A stretch of 64,000 nt of DNA from REEB506 sp040381035 (GCA_040381035.1 JBEIHY010000001.1:40834-104833); one strand, 5' to 3'. Counted from the stretch's first letter, positions 39,665 through 49,281 are shown. The notes: generated by a model not told the origin, from the sequence alone. Numbers and translations are program-made.

Positions 39665-42508
39665 CTAAGCATTTGCGTTGGCGCTTACGCTGCCGTGGCA
39701 GTGCTTGTACTTCTTGCCGGAGCCGCAAGGGCAGGCGTCGTTGCGCGCGACCTTGCCCCAGGTGCGCGGATCGGTGCGGTTGAAGCCAGGCGGCTGGCCG
39801 GCGTCTTCGACTTCGTTTTCGCCGGTGACCGGATCAAGATGGGTTTCGATCAATTGCGCCGGCGGGCGCGGCTCTTCGATCTGCTCTTCGCCTTCGAGCT
39901 GCAAGCGCATCAGGGAGCGCGTCACCATGGTGCGCAATTCCGTCAGCATCCGGTCAAACAGGGTGAAAGCTTCGTTCTTGAATTCGTTGAGCGGGTCGCG
40001 CTGGCCGTAGCTGCGCAAATGGATGACGCTGCGCAGATGGTCGAGCACGCCGAGATGCTCGCGCCAGCGCATATCGAGCACTTGCAGCAACACCTGCTTT
40101 TCGATCCAGCGCATCCGTTCAGGCCCCAAGGCTGCAGCCTTGGCGGCATAGAGCCGGTCAATTTCTTTGGCGATCCGCTCAAGCACTTCTTCGTTGGCGA
40201 TGCCTTCTTCCTTGGCCCAGTTCTGAACTGGCAGGGCGATGCCAAAAATGTCGCGCAGGTCCTCGTCGAGCCCCTTCACGTCCCATTGCTCGGCATAGGC
40301 CTTTTCCGGCATCGAGCGCGAGACGAGTTTTTCAGCCACGTCATGGCGCATGTCCTTGACGATCAGAGACACATCGGCGGTGCGCATGAAGTCGATCCGC
40401 TGTTCGAAAATCGCCTTGCGTTGATCGTTGATGACGTCGTCGAACTTCAACAGGTTTTTGCGGATTTCAAAGTTGCGCTGTTCGACGCGGCGCTGCGAAG
40501 TTTCCAGCGCCTTGTTCATCCAGGGGTGAACAATCGCTTCCCCGTCGCGGATGCCAAGGCCGCGCATGATCGCGTCCAGCCGGTCAGCGGCGAAGATGCG
40601 CAGCAGATCGTCTTCCAGGCAGATATAGAATTTCGATTTACCGGGATCGCCCTGGCGCCCGGTTCGGCCGCGCAACTGGTTGTCGATGCGGCGGCTCTCG
40701 TGGCGCTCGGTGCCGAGCACATAGAGCCCGCCGGCATCAAGCGCTGTCTTCTTTTTCTTCTCGATATCTGCGGCGAGTTCGCGCTTCAAGGCGAGGGTTT
40801 CTTCCGGATTGAGTTCGCGGTTCCAAGCCTTCTGCACCTTGGCGGTCTCTTGCTTGAGGCGCATGTCCAAATTGCCGCCAAGCTGAATATCGGTGCCGCG
40901 GCCGGCCATATTGGTGGCGATGGTCACGCCGGCCGGCACGCCGGCTTGGGCCACGATTTCGGCTTCGGTCTCGTGGAAGCGGGCGTTCAGAACCTGGTGC
41001 GGGATCGGATCGCCCGGTTTGCTCAAGCGGTCGGCGAGGAAATCGGCATTCAGCTTCAGCCAGTCTTTGCGCGCCGCGGGTGTGGCCTCGTCGGCCATTT
41101 CAAGCTTCCAGTTGGCCATCAGCTGTTGCAATTGGCGGCGGTCATTCAAATCGCGCGACAACAGCTCCGACTTTTCGATCGACACGGTGCCGACCAGGAT
41201 TGGCTGGCCGCGGCGCACGGTGTCGACGATATCGGCCACGATCGCGGCCTGCTTTTCCTTGCTGGTGCGATACACTTCGTCATCGATGTCTTCGCGCTGG
41301 ATAACGCGGTTGGTGGGAATCTCCACGACATCGAGGCGATAGATTTCCTGGAATTCTTGGGCTTCGGTTGAGGCCGTGCCGGTCATGCCGGCGAGCTTTT
41401 CATAGAGCCGGAAATAGTTCTGGAACGTGATCGAGGCGAGCGTCTGGTTTTCCGGTTGGATCTCGGTCTTTTCCTTGGCCTCGATCGATTGATGCAGGCC
41501 TTCCGACAGCCGCCGGCCCGGCATCATCCGGCCGGTGAATTCGTCGATCAGAACCACTTCGTTGTCTTTGACGATGTAGTCCTTGTCGCGCTGGAACATC
41601 TTGTGGGCGCGCAGCGCCTGATTGGCGTGGTGCACGGCGGTGACATTGGACGGCTCATAAAGGCTGCCTTCGATCAGGCCACGTTCCTGCAGCATTTGCT
41701 CAATCGCCGCCGAGCCGGTTTCGGTATAGGTGACCTGGCGCTGCTTTTCGTCGATCTCGTAATGCTCGGGCAGCAGCAGGCCGATCAAATCGTCCATCTG
41801 GCGATAAAAGTCGGAGCGATCGTCGGTCGGGCCAGAGATGATCAGCGGCGTGCGGCTTTCATCGATCAGGATGGAATCCACTTCGTCGACGATCGCGTAA
41901 CGATGCCCGCGCTGCACCATTTCGGTGAGCTGGTACTTCATGTTGTCGCGCAGATAGTCGAAGCCGAATTCGTTGTTGGTGCCGTAGGTGACGTCGCAGG
42001 CATAGGCTTGCCGGCGCTCATTGTCATAAAGGCCGTGCACAATCGTGCCGACGCTGAAGCCCAGCGCGCGATAGATCTGGCCCATCCATTCGGCGTCGCG
42101 CTTGGCGAGGTAATCGTTGACCGTGATGACGTGGACGCCCTTGCCTTCCAGGGCGTTGAGATAGACCGGCAACGTCGCCACAAGGGTCTTGCCTTCGCCA
42201 GTGCGCATTTCGGCGATCTTGCCCGAATGCAGCACGATGCCGCCCATCATCTGGACGTCGAAGTGTCTCATATTGAGCACACGCTTGGCTGCTTCGCGCA
42301 CCGTGGCGAAGGCTTCCGGCAGCAGCTCTTCGAGTTTGGCGCCGCGGGCCAGGCGCTGGCGATATTCCGCCGTCTTGTTGCGCAGCGCCTCATCGGAGAG
42401 GGCTTCGTAGTTTTGTTCGAGCGCGTTAATGCGGGCGACTTGCGCCTTCATATTCCGCACTTTCCGGTCATTGACCGAGCCGAACAGTTTCTTGGCGAGT
42501 TTGAGCAT
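39665..42508 (-). CDS. secA: preprotein translocase ATPase SecA
   Basis: SecA drives protein export through SecYEG. The 947-residue product is complete. Walker A is Arg-Thr-Gly-Glu-Gly-Lys-Thr-Leu, the DEAD-type box reads Asp-Glu-Val-Asp-Ser-Ile-Leu-Ile-Asp-Glu-Ser-Arg-Thr-Pro, the C-terminal motor region has Gly-Arg-Gly-Thr-Asp-Ile-Gln-Leu-Gly-Gly-Asn and Leu-Arg-Gly-Arg-Thr-Gly-Arg-Gln-Gly-Asp, and the zinc-binding tail ends Cys-Pro-Cys-Gly-Ser-Gly-Lys-Lys-Tyr-Lys-His-Cys-His-Gly. The 240-base divergent gap to the PPIase gene holds promoters for both directions; no other feature is seen there. Confidence 0.98.
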   Translation of the reverse strand: MLKLAKKLFGSVNDRKVRNMKAQVARINALEQNYEALSDEALRNKTAEYRQRLARGAKLEELLPEAFATVREAAKRVLNMRHFDVQMMGGIVLHSGKIAEMRTGEGKTLVATLPVYLNALEGKGVHVITVNDYLAKRDAEWMGQIYRALGFSVGTIVHGLYDNERRQAYACDVTYGTNNEFGFDYLRDNMKYQLTEMVQRGHRYAIVDEVDSILIDESRTPLIISGPTDDRSDFYRQMDDLIGLLLPEHYEIDEKQRQVTYTETGSAAIEQMLQERGLIEGSLYEPSNVTAVHHANQALRAHKMFQRDKDYIVKDNEVVLIDEFTGRMMPGRRLSEGLHQSIEAKEKTEIQPENQTLASITFQNYFRLYEKLAGMTGTASTEAQEFQEIYRLDVVEIPTNRVIQREDIDDEVYRTSKEKQAAIVADIVDTVRRGQPILVGTVSIEKSELLSRDLNDRRQLQQLMANWKLEMADEATPAARKDWLKLNADFLADRLSKPGDPIPHQVLNARFHETEAEIVAQAGVPAGVTIATNMAGRGTDIQLGGNLDMRLKQETAKVQKAWNRELNPEETLALKRELAADIEKKKKTALDAGGLYVLGTERHESRRIDNQLRGRTGRQGDPGKSKFYICLEDDLLRIFAADRLDAIMRGLGIRDGEAIVHPWMNKALETSQRRVEQRNFEIRKNLLKFDDVINDQRKAIFEQRIDFMRTADVSLIVKDMRHDVAEKLVSRSMPEKAYAEQWDVKGLDEDLRDIFGIALPVQNWAKEEGIANEEVLERIAKEIDRLYAAKAAALGPERMRWIEKQVLLQVLDMRWREHLGVLDHLRSVIHLRSYGQRDPLNEFKNEAFTLFDRMLTELRTMVTRSLMRLQLEGEEQIEEPRPPAQLIETHLDPVTGENEVEDAGQPPGFNRTDPRTWGKVARNDACPCGSGKKYKHCHGSVSANANA

Positions 42509-42750
42509 GAGGTGGAACTGAACCGGAAAGGAAGCCTAAAGAAGGCGCAATCTTGACTGCATCGCGGACTGATCCCGGCGGTTTTCCAGCGCCCCCCGGA
42601 TGCGAAAAGCTATCGACTTGCGCAAGCTCGAGACTTATGGACGCCGCAAAGCGGTGTCAATGCAACACCGTCACGCCGGAGCAACACTTCGCAGTTCCGG
42701 CGGCGTTTTTGCAGGCCGGCCCAACCGGGTCGAGGCAGGAGAACGAAGGC

Positions 42751-43881
42751 ATGCGCGCAGACACTCGCAGCGGTTCGGCAAGCGGTCGCTTGGGATGGAT
42801 TATGGCTGGCGGCCTTGGCCTAGCGATGGCGATTGGCGGATTGACGTCTTGCGGCCAGTCGGAGCGCGACAAACCGACGCTCGCCAACGAAGTGCGGCGC
42901 GGCGCCGATCCGGTGATTGCTGCGACTGTAAACGGCAAAGCCATCTCCGTCGAAGACGTGACGGTGGAAGCGGTCATGAACGGCAAGGTGGAGCCAGGCG
43001 AGAAGCTCGATCCCAGCTCCGAGGTTTTTTATGAGAGCCTGCAAAGCCTGATTAACACCCGCGTCTTAGCTCAAGAGGCGGAGGCGCGCGGGCTTGATAA
43101 AGCCCAGGACGTCAAACACCGCGTCCAGGCCGCCCGCGATACGGTTTTGGCTGGCGCTCTTCTGGAGCAGTTGCAGGACACGGTGCTGGACGAAGACGCG
43201 ATCCGCAAACTGTACCGCGAAACCGAACGCACCATCGGCAAAACCACCCTGGTGACGGCCAGCCATATCCTCACCAGAACCCGCGAGCAAGCGTTGGCCG
43301 CCAAGGCCCGGCTCGACCGCGGCGACCCCTTCAGCGTGGTTGCCCGCGATATGAGCATCGACGGCGAAACCCGCATGGAAGGCGGCGTCCTGCCGCCAGC
43401 GGCGCCGGAAAGTTTCCCTGAAGGACTGCAAGAAGCTGTGCGCAACGCCGCCATCGGCCAGATCGCCGGGCCGGTGCAAAGTGAGGCCGGTTGGCATCTG
43501 ATCCGCATCACCAGTCGCGAGCAGAACAAGCCGCCGTCACTGGCCAGCGTGCGCAAGCTCTACGAAGACAATGTGGTGTGGCCGGAAGTTCAGCGTACGC
43601 TGAACAAGCTCCGCTCCAATGCCCGCATCGAAATGTTTGTCGAAGAGCGGACCAATACGCAGCCGGCCGGGCCGCTGCCGGGACTGGAGCCGCCGGCCGC
43701 GGCAACGCCGCCGCCGCCGCCAGCCGCCGACCCACCTGCCGCCGCCGCCCCCCTACTGCCCGCACCGGGGCCAAAGCCCGCGCCCAAACCCGCCCCCGCC
43801 AAACCGGCGCCGGTCAAGCCTGCAGCGCCTGCGGCGCCGGCGCAAGCGCCGCCGGCAACGACCGGCGAGCGCGAGACATGA
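42751..43881 (+). CDS. parvulin-type peptidyl-prolyl isomerase lipoprotein
   Basis: A 376-residue PpiC/SurA-like foldase. An N-terminal membrane/lipoprotein signal (Gly-Leu-Thr-Ser-Cys near residue 28) places it on the periplasmic face. A SurA_N-like helical part (Val-Ile-Ala-Ala-Thr-Val-Asn-Gly-Lys-Ala-Ile) precedes the rotamase domain with Thr-Ala-Ser-His-Ile-Leu and Gly-Gly-Val-Leu-Pro, and Gln-Ser-Glu-Ala-Gly-Trp-His-Leu-Ile-Arg. The last 75 residues are Pro/Ala/Lys-rich and disordered. ATG 42751 has AGGAGAACGAAGG upstream. Its stop overlaps the argJ start (ATGA). Confidence 0.88.
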   Translation: MRADTRSGSASGRLGWIMAGGLGLAMAIGGLTSCGQSERDKPTLANEVRRGADPVIAATVNGKAISVEDVTVEAVMNGKVEPGEKLDPSSEVFYESLQSLINTRVLAQEAEARGLDKAQDVKHRVQAARDTVLAGALLEQLQDTVLDEDAIRKLYRETERTIGKTTLVTASHILTRTREQALAAKARLDRGDPFSVVARDMSIDGETRMEGGVLPPAAPESFPEGLQEAVRNAAIGQIAGPVQSEAGWHLIRITSREQNKPPSLASVRKLYEDNVVWPEVQRTLNKLRSNARIEMFVEERTNTQPAGPLPGLEPPAAATPPPPPAADPPAAAAPLLPAPGPKPAPKPAPAKPAPVKPAAPAAPAQAPPATTGERET

Positions 43882-45128
43882 GTAAGGGCAATGCGGCCCA
43901 GCCGGTTTCGCCACTGGCGCCGGAGGGCTTTCCAAAGCTGCCGGCTGTGGCGGGTTTGCGCGCAGCGATTGGCCGACTGGGCCTCTATAAACACGCCCGC
44001 AATGATCTGATCCTGGTTGATGCCGGCGCGAAAGCCAGTGTCGGCGGGGTGTTCACCCAATCGGCCACGCGCTCAGCCGACGTCGACTGGTGCCGCAAGA
44101 CGCTGGCGGTCAGCGGCGGACGCGCCCGGTATCTTGTCTGCAATGCCGGCAATTCCAACGCCTTTACCGGGGCGGCGGGCGTTGCCAAGAACGCCGCCAC
44201 CACCGCCGAGGTCGCACGCCTGGCCGGGGTTCCCGAAACCGCCGTGATGCTCGCCGCCACGGGCGTGATCGGCCAGCCATTGGCGGCGCGGCGCGTCGCC
44301 GACGCCCTGCCCGATTTGTGGGACCGCCTCGACGGCGTCGACTGGCCGGCACTCGCTGCAGCCATCGCCACAACCGATACTTATCCGAAGGGCGCCGGCG
44401 CGCTCAGTGCAATCGTCGACACGCCGGTGCGCATTGCCGGCATTGCCAAAGGCTCCGGCATGGTCGCGCCGAACATGGCGACCATGTTGGCTTTCGTGTT
44501 CACCGACGCGGCGTTGGCGCCGGCGGTGACGCAGATGCTGATCGCGCGCCATGTCGATGCGACATTCAACGCCATCACCGTCGACGGCGACACATCCACC
44601 TCTGACACGCTGCTGCTGTTTGCGACCGGCGCGTCCGGCGCGCCCATGATCGACGACATCGACGATCCGCGCCTCGCCGCGTTCGAGTCCGCCCTGGCCG
44701 GCGTGCTCAAAGACTTGGCCCTGCAAGTGGTGCGCGACGGTGAAGGCGCCCAAAAGCTGATCGAGATCGCCGTGCAAGGCGCGCGCGATCACGCCAGCGC
44801 CCGGCGCATAGCGATGAGCATCGCCAACTCGCCTTTGTTCAAAACCGCCGTGGCCGGCGGCGACGCCAATTGGGGCCGCGTGGTCATGGCGGTCGGCAAG
44901 GCCGGCGAGCCGATCGCGGTGGAGCGCTTGGCGGTGCGCATGGGCGGGGTATGGACCGCGCGCGACGGCGGCGCCATTGACTATGACATCGCCAAGGTCG
45001 ACGCCGCCTTCGCCGGGCGCGAGCTGGACGTGCTGGTGGAAGTTGGCGACGGGCCGGGCCATGCCCGGGTTTGGACTTGCGATTTCACCCACGGCTACAT
45101 TTCCATCAATGGCGATTACCGCTCGTGA
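43878..45128 (+). CDS. argJ: bifunctional glutamate N-acetyltransferase / amino-acid acetyltransferase
   Basis: ArgJ transfers acetyl from N-acetylornithine to glutamate in cyclic arginine biosynthesis. The 416-residue precursor should self-cleave before the Thr of Ala-Pro-Asn-Met-Ala-Thr-Met-Leu to give alpha and beta chains. Also seen are Asn-Ala-Gly-Asn-Ser-Asn-Ala-Phe-Thr-Gly, Thr-Val-Asp-Gly-Asp-Thr-Ser-Thr-Ser-Asp-Thr and the C-terminal Ile-Ser-Ile-Asn-Gly-Asp-Tyr-Arg-Ser. It overlaps both neighbours, so PPIase, argJ and mutT form one coupled operon. Confidence 0.96.
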   Translation: MSKGNAAQPVSPLAPEGFPKLPAVAGLRAAIGRLGLYKHARNDLILVDAGAKASVGGVFTQSATRSADVDWCRKTLAVSGGRARYLVCNAGNSNAFTGAAGVAKNAATTAEVARLAGVPETAVMLAATGVIGQPLAARRVADALPDLWDRLDGVDWPALAAAIATTDTYPKGAGALSAIVDTPVRIAGIAKGSGMVAPNMATMLAFVFTDAALAPAVTQMLIARHVDATFNAITVDGDTSTSDTLLLFATGASGAPMIDDIDDPRLAAFESALAGVLKDLALQVVRDGEGAQKLIEIAVQGARDHASARRIAMSIANSPLFKTAVAGGDANWGRVVMAVGKAGEPIAVERLAVRMGGVWTARDGGAIDYDIAKVDAAFAGRELDVLVEVGDGPGHARVWTCDFTHGYISINGDYRS

Positions 45129-45535
45129 CGCGCATGGTGCTGGTGGTCGCCGCAGCCTTGATGGACGCCGACGGCCGCGTGCTTCTGGCTCAGCGCCCGG
45201 CCAACAAATCGCTCGGCGGCCTGTGGGAGTTTCCTGGCGGCAAGGTCGAGCCGGGCGAGGCGCCGGAAGCGGCCCTCGTGCGCGAACTGGCGGAGGAATT
45301 GGCGATCAATGTCGATGCTTGCGACCTCGAACCGCTGACCTTCGTGAGCTGGGCCTATGCGGATTTCCATCTGCTCATGCCGCTCTGGGCGGTGCGGCGT
45401 TGGCGCGGTGAACCGCGTTCGGTGGAGGCCCAGGCTTTGGCCTGGGCGTGGCCGTCACAGATGGATCGCTACCCAATGCCGCCGGCCGACGGGCCGCTGG
45501 TGAATTGGCTTCAGCGGCATCTTGCACCCGCATAG
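45125..45535 (+). CDS. mutT: 8-oxo-dGTP pyrophosphatase (NUDIX hydrolase)
   Basis: MutT removes oxidised dGTP from the nucleotide pool. The 136-residue product carries the NUDIX box Gly-Gly-Lys-Val-Glu-Pro-Gly-Glu followed by Arg-Glu-Leu-Ala-Glu-Glu-Leu, preceded by Gly-Leu-Trp-Glu-Phe-Pro. The GTG at 45125 overlaps the argJ stop (GTGA) and is the likely start; an ATG at 45134 is the alternative. The position after argJ is conserved in many alphaproteobacteria. Confidence 0.92.
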   Translation: MTRMVLVVAAALMDADGRVLLAQRPANKSLGGLWEFPGGKVEPGEAPEAALVRELAEELAINVDACDLEPLTFVSWAYADFHLLMPLWAVRRWRGEPRSVEAQALAWAWPSQMDRYPMPPADGPLVNWLQRHLAPA

Positions 45536-45586
45536 ACCAAGTCTTAGCCAATCTTGGGTACGACGCCCGCGACCAAGGCGGGCCTT

Positions 45587-46996
45587 ATGCGCTTTAGACT
45601 TCATCGAACGCCGAGCCTGGAGCTTGGCTTGCGGCGGGCCTATCGGCCGCTGGTGGCGGCCTATGTCGGCGTTCTTTGCGGATATTACCTTCTCCTTACC
45701 GTCGCGCATCTGGCCTTCTTGACCGGGCCGCCGGCCTGGATCATGGCGACAACCGCATTTGCCACGGCATGCCTCGGCCTGCTGGTGTGGCGCATGCCGC
45801 TGCTGGCGAAACCGGGGGCGGAAACGGAACGCAGCGCGCCGACCTTCGCCGCCGCGAAACCCCTGGATCGCCGTTTTGCCGGCTTGGAGGCGGCCGCGCT
45901 CGGCGCCGGGCTGGCGGCCATCGGCAATGTCACGCTGCACGCGGTGTTGCTTCAGGCGCCCGAGCAACTCGCCTATTTGCCCATCATCGCCATGGCTGCC
46001 GGCCTGATCGGCCCCTCGGTGCGGGTGGCGTGGGCGGTGCTGATCGTCGCGACCATGGGATTTGCAATCATCACCCTCACGACGGCGCCGGCGAACCTGC
46101 CCCACACCCTCTTTGTGTTCGCCACCACCGTGGTGGGCGGCGCGGTTGCAGCGGGCTGGATGCATGGCGCGATCTTGCGCCAGATCGCCACGGCGCTGCG
46201 CGCCCAGCGGCTCACGGCACGCTTGCGGGAAGCGCGCGCCCAGGCCGATCTGTTGGCCGTGGAGGCGAAAGCCGCGCGCGCGGCCCAACAGGCCAAGGAC
46301 AGCTTCATTGCCAATATCAGCCACGAATTGCGCACCCCCCTGAACGCCGTGATCGGCTTCGCCGAACTAATCCAAGAAGACATCGCCCACACGCCAGGCC
46401 ACAATCCCAGCGCCGACATCGACCGTATTCACACCGCGGCGGCGCATCTGCTCACGCTGGTCGACAGGGTTCTGGACCTCGCCAAACTCGAAGCCGGGCG
46501 AATGGATCTCGCCTGCGTCGCCATCGATATGGATCGGCATCTTCGCCAGGCCGTCGATCTGGCCGAGCCGCTGGCGCAAAGCAATGGCAACCGCCTGCGC
46601 CTGCGCCTGGATGCCGGGCTCGGAACCTTGCGCACCGACCCGTTCCGTTACACCCAATGCCTGCTGAACCTTTTGTCTAACGCCGCGAAATTCACCCATG
46701 AAGGCCGCATCGACGTGCATGTGCGCCGCGACGGCGCGCGAGTAATTGCGACCGTTAGCGATACCGGCGCCGGCATGCGCGCAGAGCAAATGGCGCGACT
46801 GTTTCAGCCGTTTGCCCAAGCCAATGCCGGCATCGCCGCGAGCTTTGGCGGCACCGGCCTTGGGCTCACCATCACCCGCAAGCTCGCCCAATTGCTCGGC
46901 GGCGACGTCACCGTCGCCAGCGCGCCTGGCCAGGGCAGTTGCTTCACGCTGTGGATCACCGACGCAGTCGAGGGCGAGGCGCGTCAGGCGGCGTAG
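45587..46996 (+). CDS. membrane sensor histidine kinase (HisKA / HATPase_c)
   Basis: A 469-residue two-component kinase without an adjacent response regulator. The N-terminal half has about five to six transmembrane segments (roughly 21-45, 48-70, 100-122, 130-160, 172-195), followed by a coiled coil. The phospho-acceptor is His246 in Ser-His-Glu-Leu-Arg-Thr-Pro-Leu-Asn-Ala. The ATPase part has Leu-Asn-Leu-Leu-Ser-Asn-Ala-Ala-Lys-Phe-Thr (N box), Asp-Thr-Gly-Ala-Gly-Met (G1) and Gly-Gly-Thr-Gly-Leu-Gly-Leu-Thr-Ile (G2). It resembles alphaproteobacterial cell-cycle kinases such as PleC/DivJ in the HisKA region, but the input domain differs and the signal is unknown. Confidence 0.93.
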   Translation: MRFRLHRTPSLELGLRRAYRPLVAAYVGVLCGYYLLLTVAHLAFLTGPPAWIMATTAFATACLGLLVWRMPLLAKPGAETERSAPTFAAAKPLDRRFAGLEAAALGAGLAAIGNVTLHAVLLQAPEQLAYLPIIAMAAGLIGPSVRVAWAVLIVATMGFAIITLTTAPANLPHTLFVFATTVVGGAVAAGWMHGAILRQIATALRAQRLTARLREARAQADLLAVEAKAARAAQQAKDSFIANISHELRTPLNAVIGFAELIQEDIAHTPGHNPSADIDRIHTAAAHLLTLVDRVLDLAKLEAGRMDLACVAIDMDRHLRQAVDLAEPLAQSNGNRLRLRLDAGLGTLRTDPFRYTQCLLNLLSNAAKFTHEGRIDVHVRRDGARVIATVSDTGAGMRAEQMARLFQPFAQANAGIAASFGGTGLGLTITRKLAQLLGGDVTVASAPGQGSCFTLWITDAVEGEARQAA

Positions 46997-47028
46997 CGCG
47001 TGCGGGTGATCGCTCATCCGCCTCCGGT

Positions 47029-47716
47029 TCAGGTCAAGATCCGCGTTCCGCCCCACAGCAGCGCGATCACGCCATTCACCGCCGCATGGGTGGCGACGGT
47101 GGCGAGATAAGCGCGCCGCCGGCCGACTTTCGGGGCCCAAATGCGAAACTGCCAGGCCATCACGAAGAATAAGCAGGCGGGCCCAAAGCTATCGGCCGCT
47201 GTACTATCTGGGGCTATATGCGCCCACCATGCCAAGATCGCGACCAGCAGACATTACCACAACGGCTTTAGCCCGCCGGCGCCGAAACCCAAGAGAATGC
47301 TCACCATCACAAGATTTTCGAAAAATGGCGCAAACACGAGCCAGTTGAAAATCGCGCCCGGCCAGTCTTCCTGCGTCGGTGTCAGAGGAACGGATTGCAT
47401 GGCCGGCAAGACGCCCGCGATTCTTAATCACGTTGTAAAGAAGGATCGACGCTACGATGCGGGTCAAGTGAAAGACCACGGCGACATGCAACGCCACATT
47501 CCGGCTGAACAAATCAGGGCCGGCGATCGGCTCAAGGCGTTGGTCTGACCAGCGCGGAAAGTTTGGCACGGGCGCAGGCTTACGTGCAACTTCGCGCCGC
47601 CATCGACCGATCAATGTCTCCGCCGTACCCCACCATTCGCGCTGCGAATGCTTTCCGGATCGGCACGACATTTCAATTGAGAGAGAGTGCGGCTTTCGAT
47701 CGCAGGCCGAAACCAC
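47029..47716 (-). pseudogene. CPBP-like membrane protein gene, frameshifted and with an in-frame TAA
   Basis: The upstream frame (ending near 47430) encodes a membrane helix (Phe-Ser-Arg-Asn-Val-Ala-Leu-His-Val-Ala-Val-Val-Phe-His). After a one-base shift the reading continues Asn-Trp-Leu-Val-Phe-Ala-Pro-Phe-Phe-Glu-Asn-Leu-Val-Met, then a TAA at 47254-47256, and in the same frame Leu-Leu-Val-Ala-Ile-Leu-Ala-Trp-Trp-Ala-His and Thr-His-Ala-Ala-Val-Asn-Gly. The Glu, Trp-x2-His and His-x3-Asn order resembles the CPBP (CAAX protease and bacteriocin-processing) family, though the Glu-Glu pair is absent. The upstream start is uncertain. Two independent lesions mark it as non-functional. Confidence 0.65.
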
Positions 47717-47729
47717 GCCTGGGAAAGCC

Positions 47730-48290
47730 TTAACCCTCTAGCTCGACATCCCAATAGAGATAATCGAGCCAGCTTTCGTGCAGGTGGTTGGGCGGGAAGC
47801 GGCGCCCGACGGCTTGCAGTTCGTGCATGGTCGGCCGGCGGGGGCGGCGGTGCAGATGCAGGCCGGCCTCGCGCGCATTGCGCCCGCCCTTGGCGAGGTT
47901 GCACGGCCCGCAGGCGGTAACGATATTGTCCCAAGCCGTGCGCCCGCCCTTGGAGCGCGGAATGACGTGATCGAACGTCAGATCGTCGGGGCTGCTGCAG
48001 TATTGGCAAATGAAGCCGTCGCGCAGGAACACATTGAAGCGGGTGAAGGCCGGCGGGCGGTCCTGGCTGACGAAATCGCGCAGCGCGATGACCGAGGGCA
48101 GCCGCATCTCAAAGCTCGGGCTGCGGATGAAATGCTCATATTCCGCAATGACATCAACGCGATCAAGGAATACGGCCTTGACCACTTCCTGCCACGGCCA
48201 CAACGACAAAGGATAATAACTAAGCGGGCGATAATCCGCATTGAGCACCAATGCGGGCATTCCGGAGGGGGGCGCCTTAACGATATGCAT
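47730..48290 (-). CDS. HNH endonuclease
   Basis: A 186-residue HNH protein common in alphaproteobacteria. It opens with Ala-Leu-Val-Leu-Asn-Ala-Asp-Tyr-Arg-Pro-Leu-Ser-Tyr, and the nuclease core is Cys-Gln-Tyr-Cys followed by Leu-Thr-Phe-Asp-His-Val-Ile-Pro-Arg-Ser-Lys-Gly-Gly and Asp-Asn-Ile-Val-Thr-Ala-Cys-Gly-Pro-Cys-Asn, giving a complete His-Asn-His set and a Cys4 zinc site. The family is widespread outside mobile elements and its physiological role is not settled. No methyltransferase partner is present. Confidence 0.92.
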   Translation of the reverse strand: MHIVKAPPSGMPALVLNADYRPLSYYPLSLWPWQEVVKAVFLDRVDVIAEYEHFIRSPSFEMRLPSVIALRDFVSQDRPPAFTRFNVFLRDGFICQYCSSPDDLTFDHVIPRSKGGRTAWDNIVTACGPCNLAKGGRNAREAGLHLHRRPRRPTMHELQAVGRRFPPNHLHESWLDYLYWDVELEG

Positions 48291-48469
48291 CGCCGGCCCC
48301 TCAGCTCCTTCTGGAACTTGGAACAGCCGGTTGGCCGTAAGCGATGCGGAAGATGCGGCGTTGACTGAAGGCGGTGCCCCTTGCGATTAGGCGTCCGTAT
48401 AGCGGCTTTGGACCGCTCGGCCAAGCCATGCTTACCGATTCGCCATGACGGGTCGATGACAGCGGCGGC

Positions 48470-49243
48470 TCAAATCAGACCGGCAAGCGGGCTGGACGGA
48501 TCGGCATAGCGCTTCTTGGGCATCCGGCCCGCCAGATAGGCCTCACGCCCGGCAATGACGGCGTGCTTCATCGCGCGGGCCATCCGCACGGGGTCTTTGG
48601 CTTGGGCAATTGCAGTGTTCATCAACACCCCGTCGCAGCCAAGCTCCATAGCCACGGCGGCGTCAGAGGCTGTGCCAACGCCTGCATCCACGATCACAGG
48701 CACCCGCGCCTGTTCCACGATCAAGCGAATAGTGACCGGGTTCTGCACGCCGAGCCCCGAGCCGATCAGCGCCCCCAAAGGCATGATCGCGCAGCATCCG
48801 GCGTCTTCCAGCTTGCGCGCATAGACCGGATCATCGCTGCAATAGACCATCACCTGAAACCCTTCGCTGACCAGCACTTTGGCGGCCTTCAAGGTCTCTT
48901 CCATGTCCGGATAAAGAGTCTTCTGGTCGGCCAGCACTTCAAGCTTCACCAGCCCCCATCCGCCGGCCTCGCGCGCCAGGCGCAGGGTGCGCAGCGCGTC
49001 GTCAGCGGTGAAGCAGCCGGCGGTGTTGGGCAGATAGATGGTCTTGCCGGGGTCGATAAAGTCGGTGAGCTTGGGCTCGTTCGGATTGGTCAGGTTCACG
49101 CGGCGCACCGCGACCGTGACCATCTCGGCGCCGCTGGCTTCCAGGGCGGCCGCGTTCTCGGCATAGGTCTGGTACTTGCCGGTGCCGATAATCAGGCGCG
49201 AAGCGAGCCGTCGGCCGGCGATGATGAGGGGATCGTCAGACAT
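48470..49243 (-). CDS. thiG: thiazole synthase
   Basis: ThiG forms the thiazole phosphate ring of thiamine from deoxyxylulose 5-phosphate, dehydroglycine/iminoglycine and ThiS thiocarboxylate. The 257-residue TIM barrel shows Leu-Ile-Ile-Gly-Thr-Gly-Lys-Tyr near residue 18, Val-Arg-Arg-Val-Asn, Leu-Pro-Asn-Thr-Ala-Gly-Cys, Leu-Val-Lys-Leu-Glu-Val with the Schiff-base Lys region, and Asp-Ala-Gly-Val-Gly-Thr-Ala-Ser-Asp-Ala. It follows thiS by 38 bases. No TPP riboswitch is visible upstream of thiS. Confidence 0.96.
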   Translation of the reverse strand: MSDDPLIIAGRRLASRLIIGTGKYQTYAENAAALEASGAEMVTVAVRRVNLTNPNEPKLTDFIDPGKTIYLPNTAGCFTADDALRTLRLAREAGGWGLVKLEVLADQKTLYPDMEETLKAAKVLVSEGFQVMVYCSDDPVYARKLEDAGCCAIMPLGALIGSGLGVQNPVTIRLIVEQARVPVIVDAGVGTASDAAVAMELGCDGVLMNTAIAQAKDPVRMARAMKHAVIAGREAYLAGRMPKKRYADPSSPLAGLI

Positions 49244-49281
49244 GGCGCTGCTCTAATCGCTTTGCCGCGCGCCGGCCAGCC

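Noticed and set aside
39695..41371. A 558-codon plus-strand frame inside secA
   Set aside because: Shadow of secA in the complementary frame; secA is unambiguous.
48291..48469. tRNA gene between the HNH gene and thiG
   Set aside because: No T-arm consensus or acceptor stem pairing could be found.
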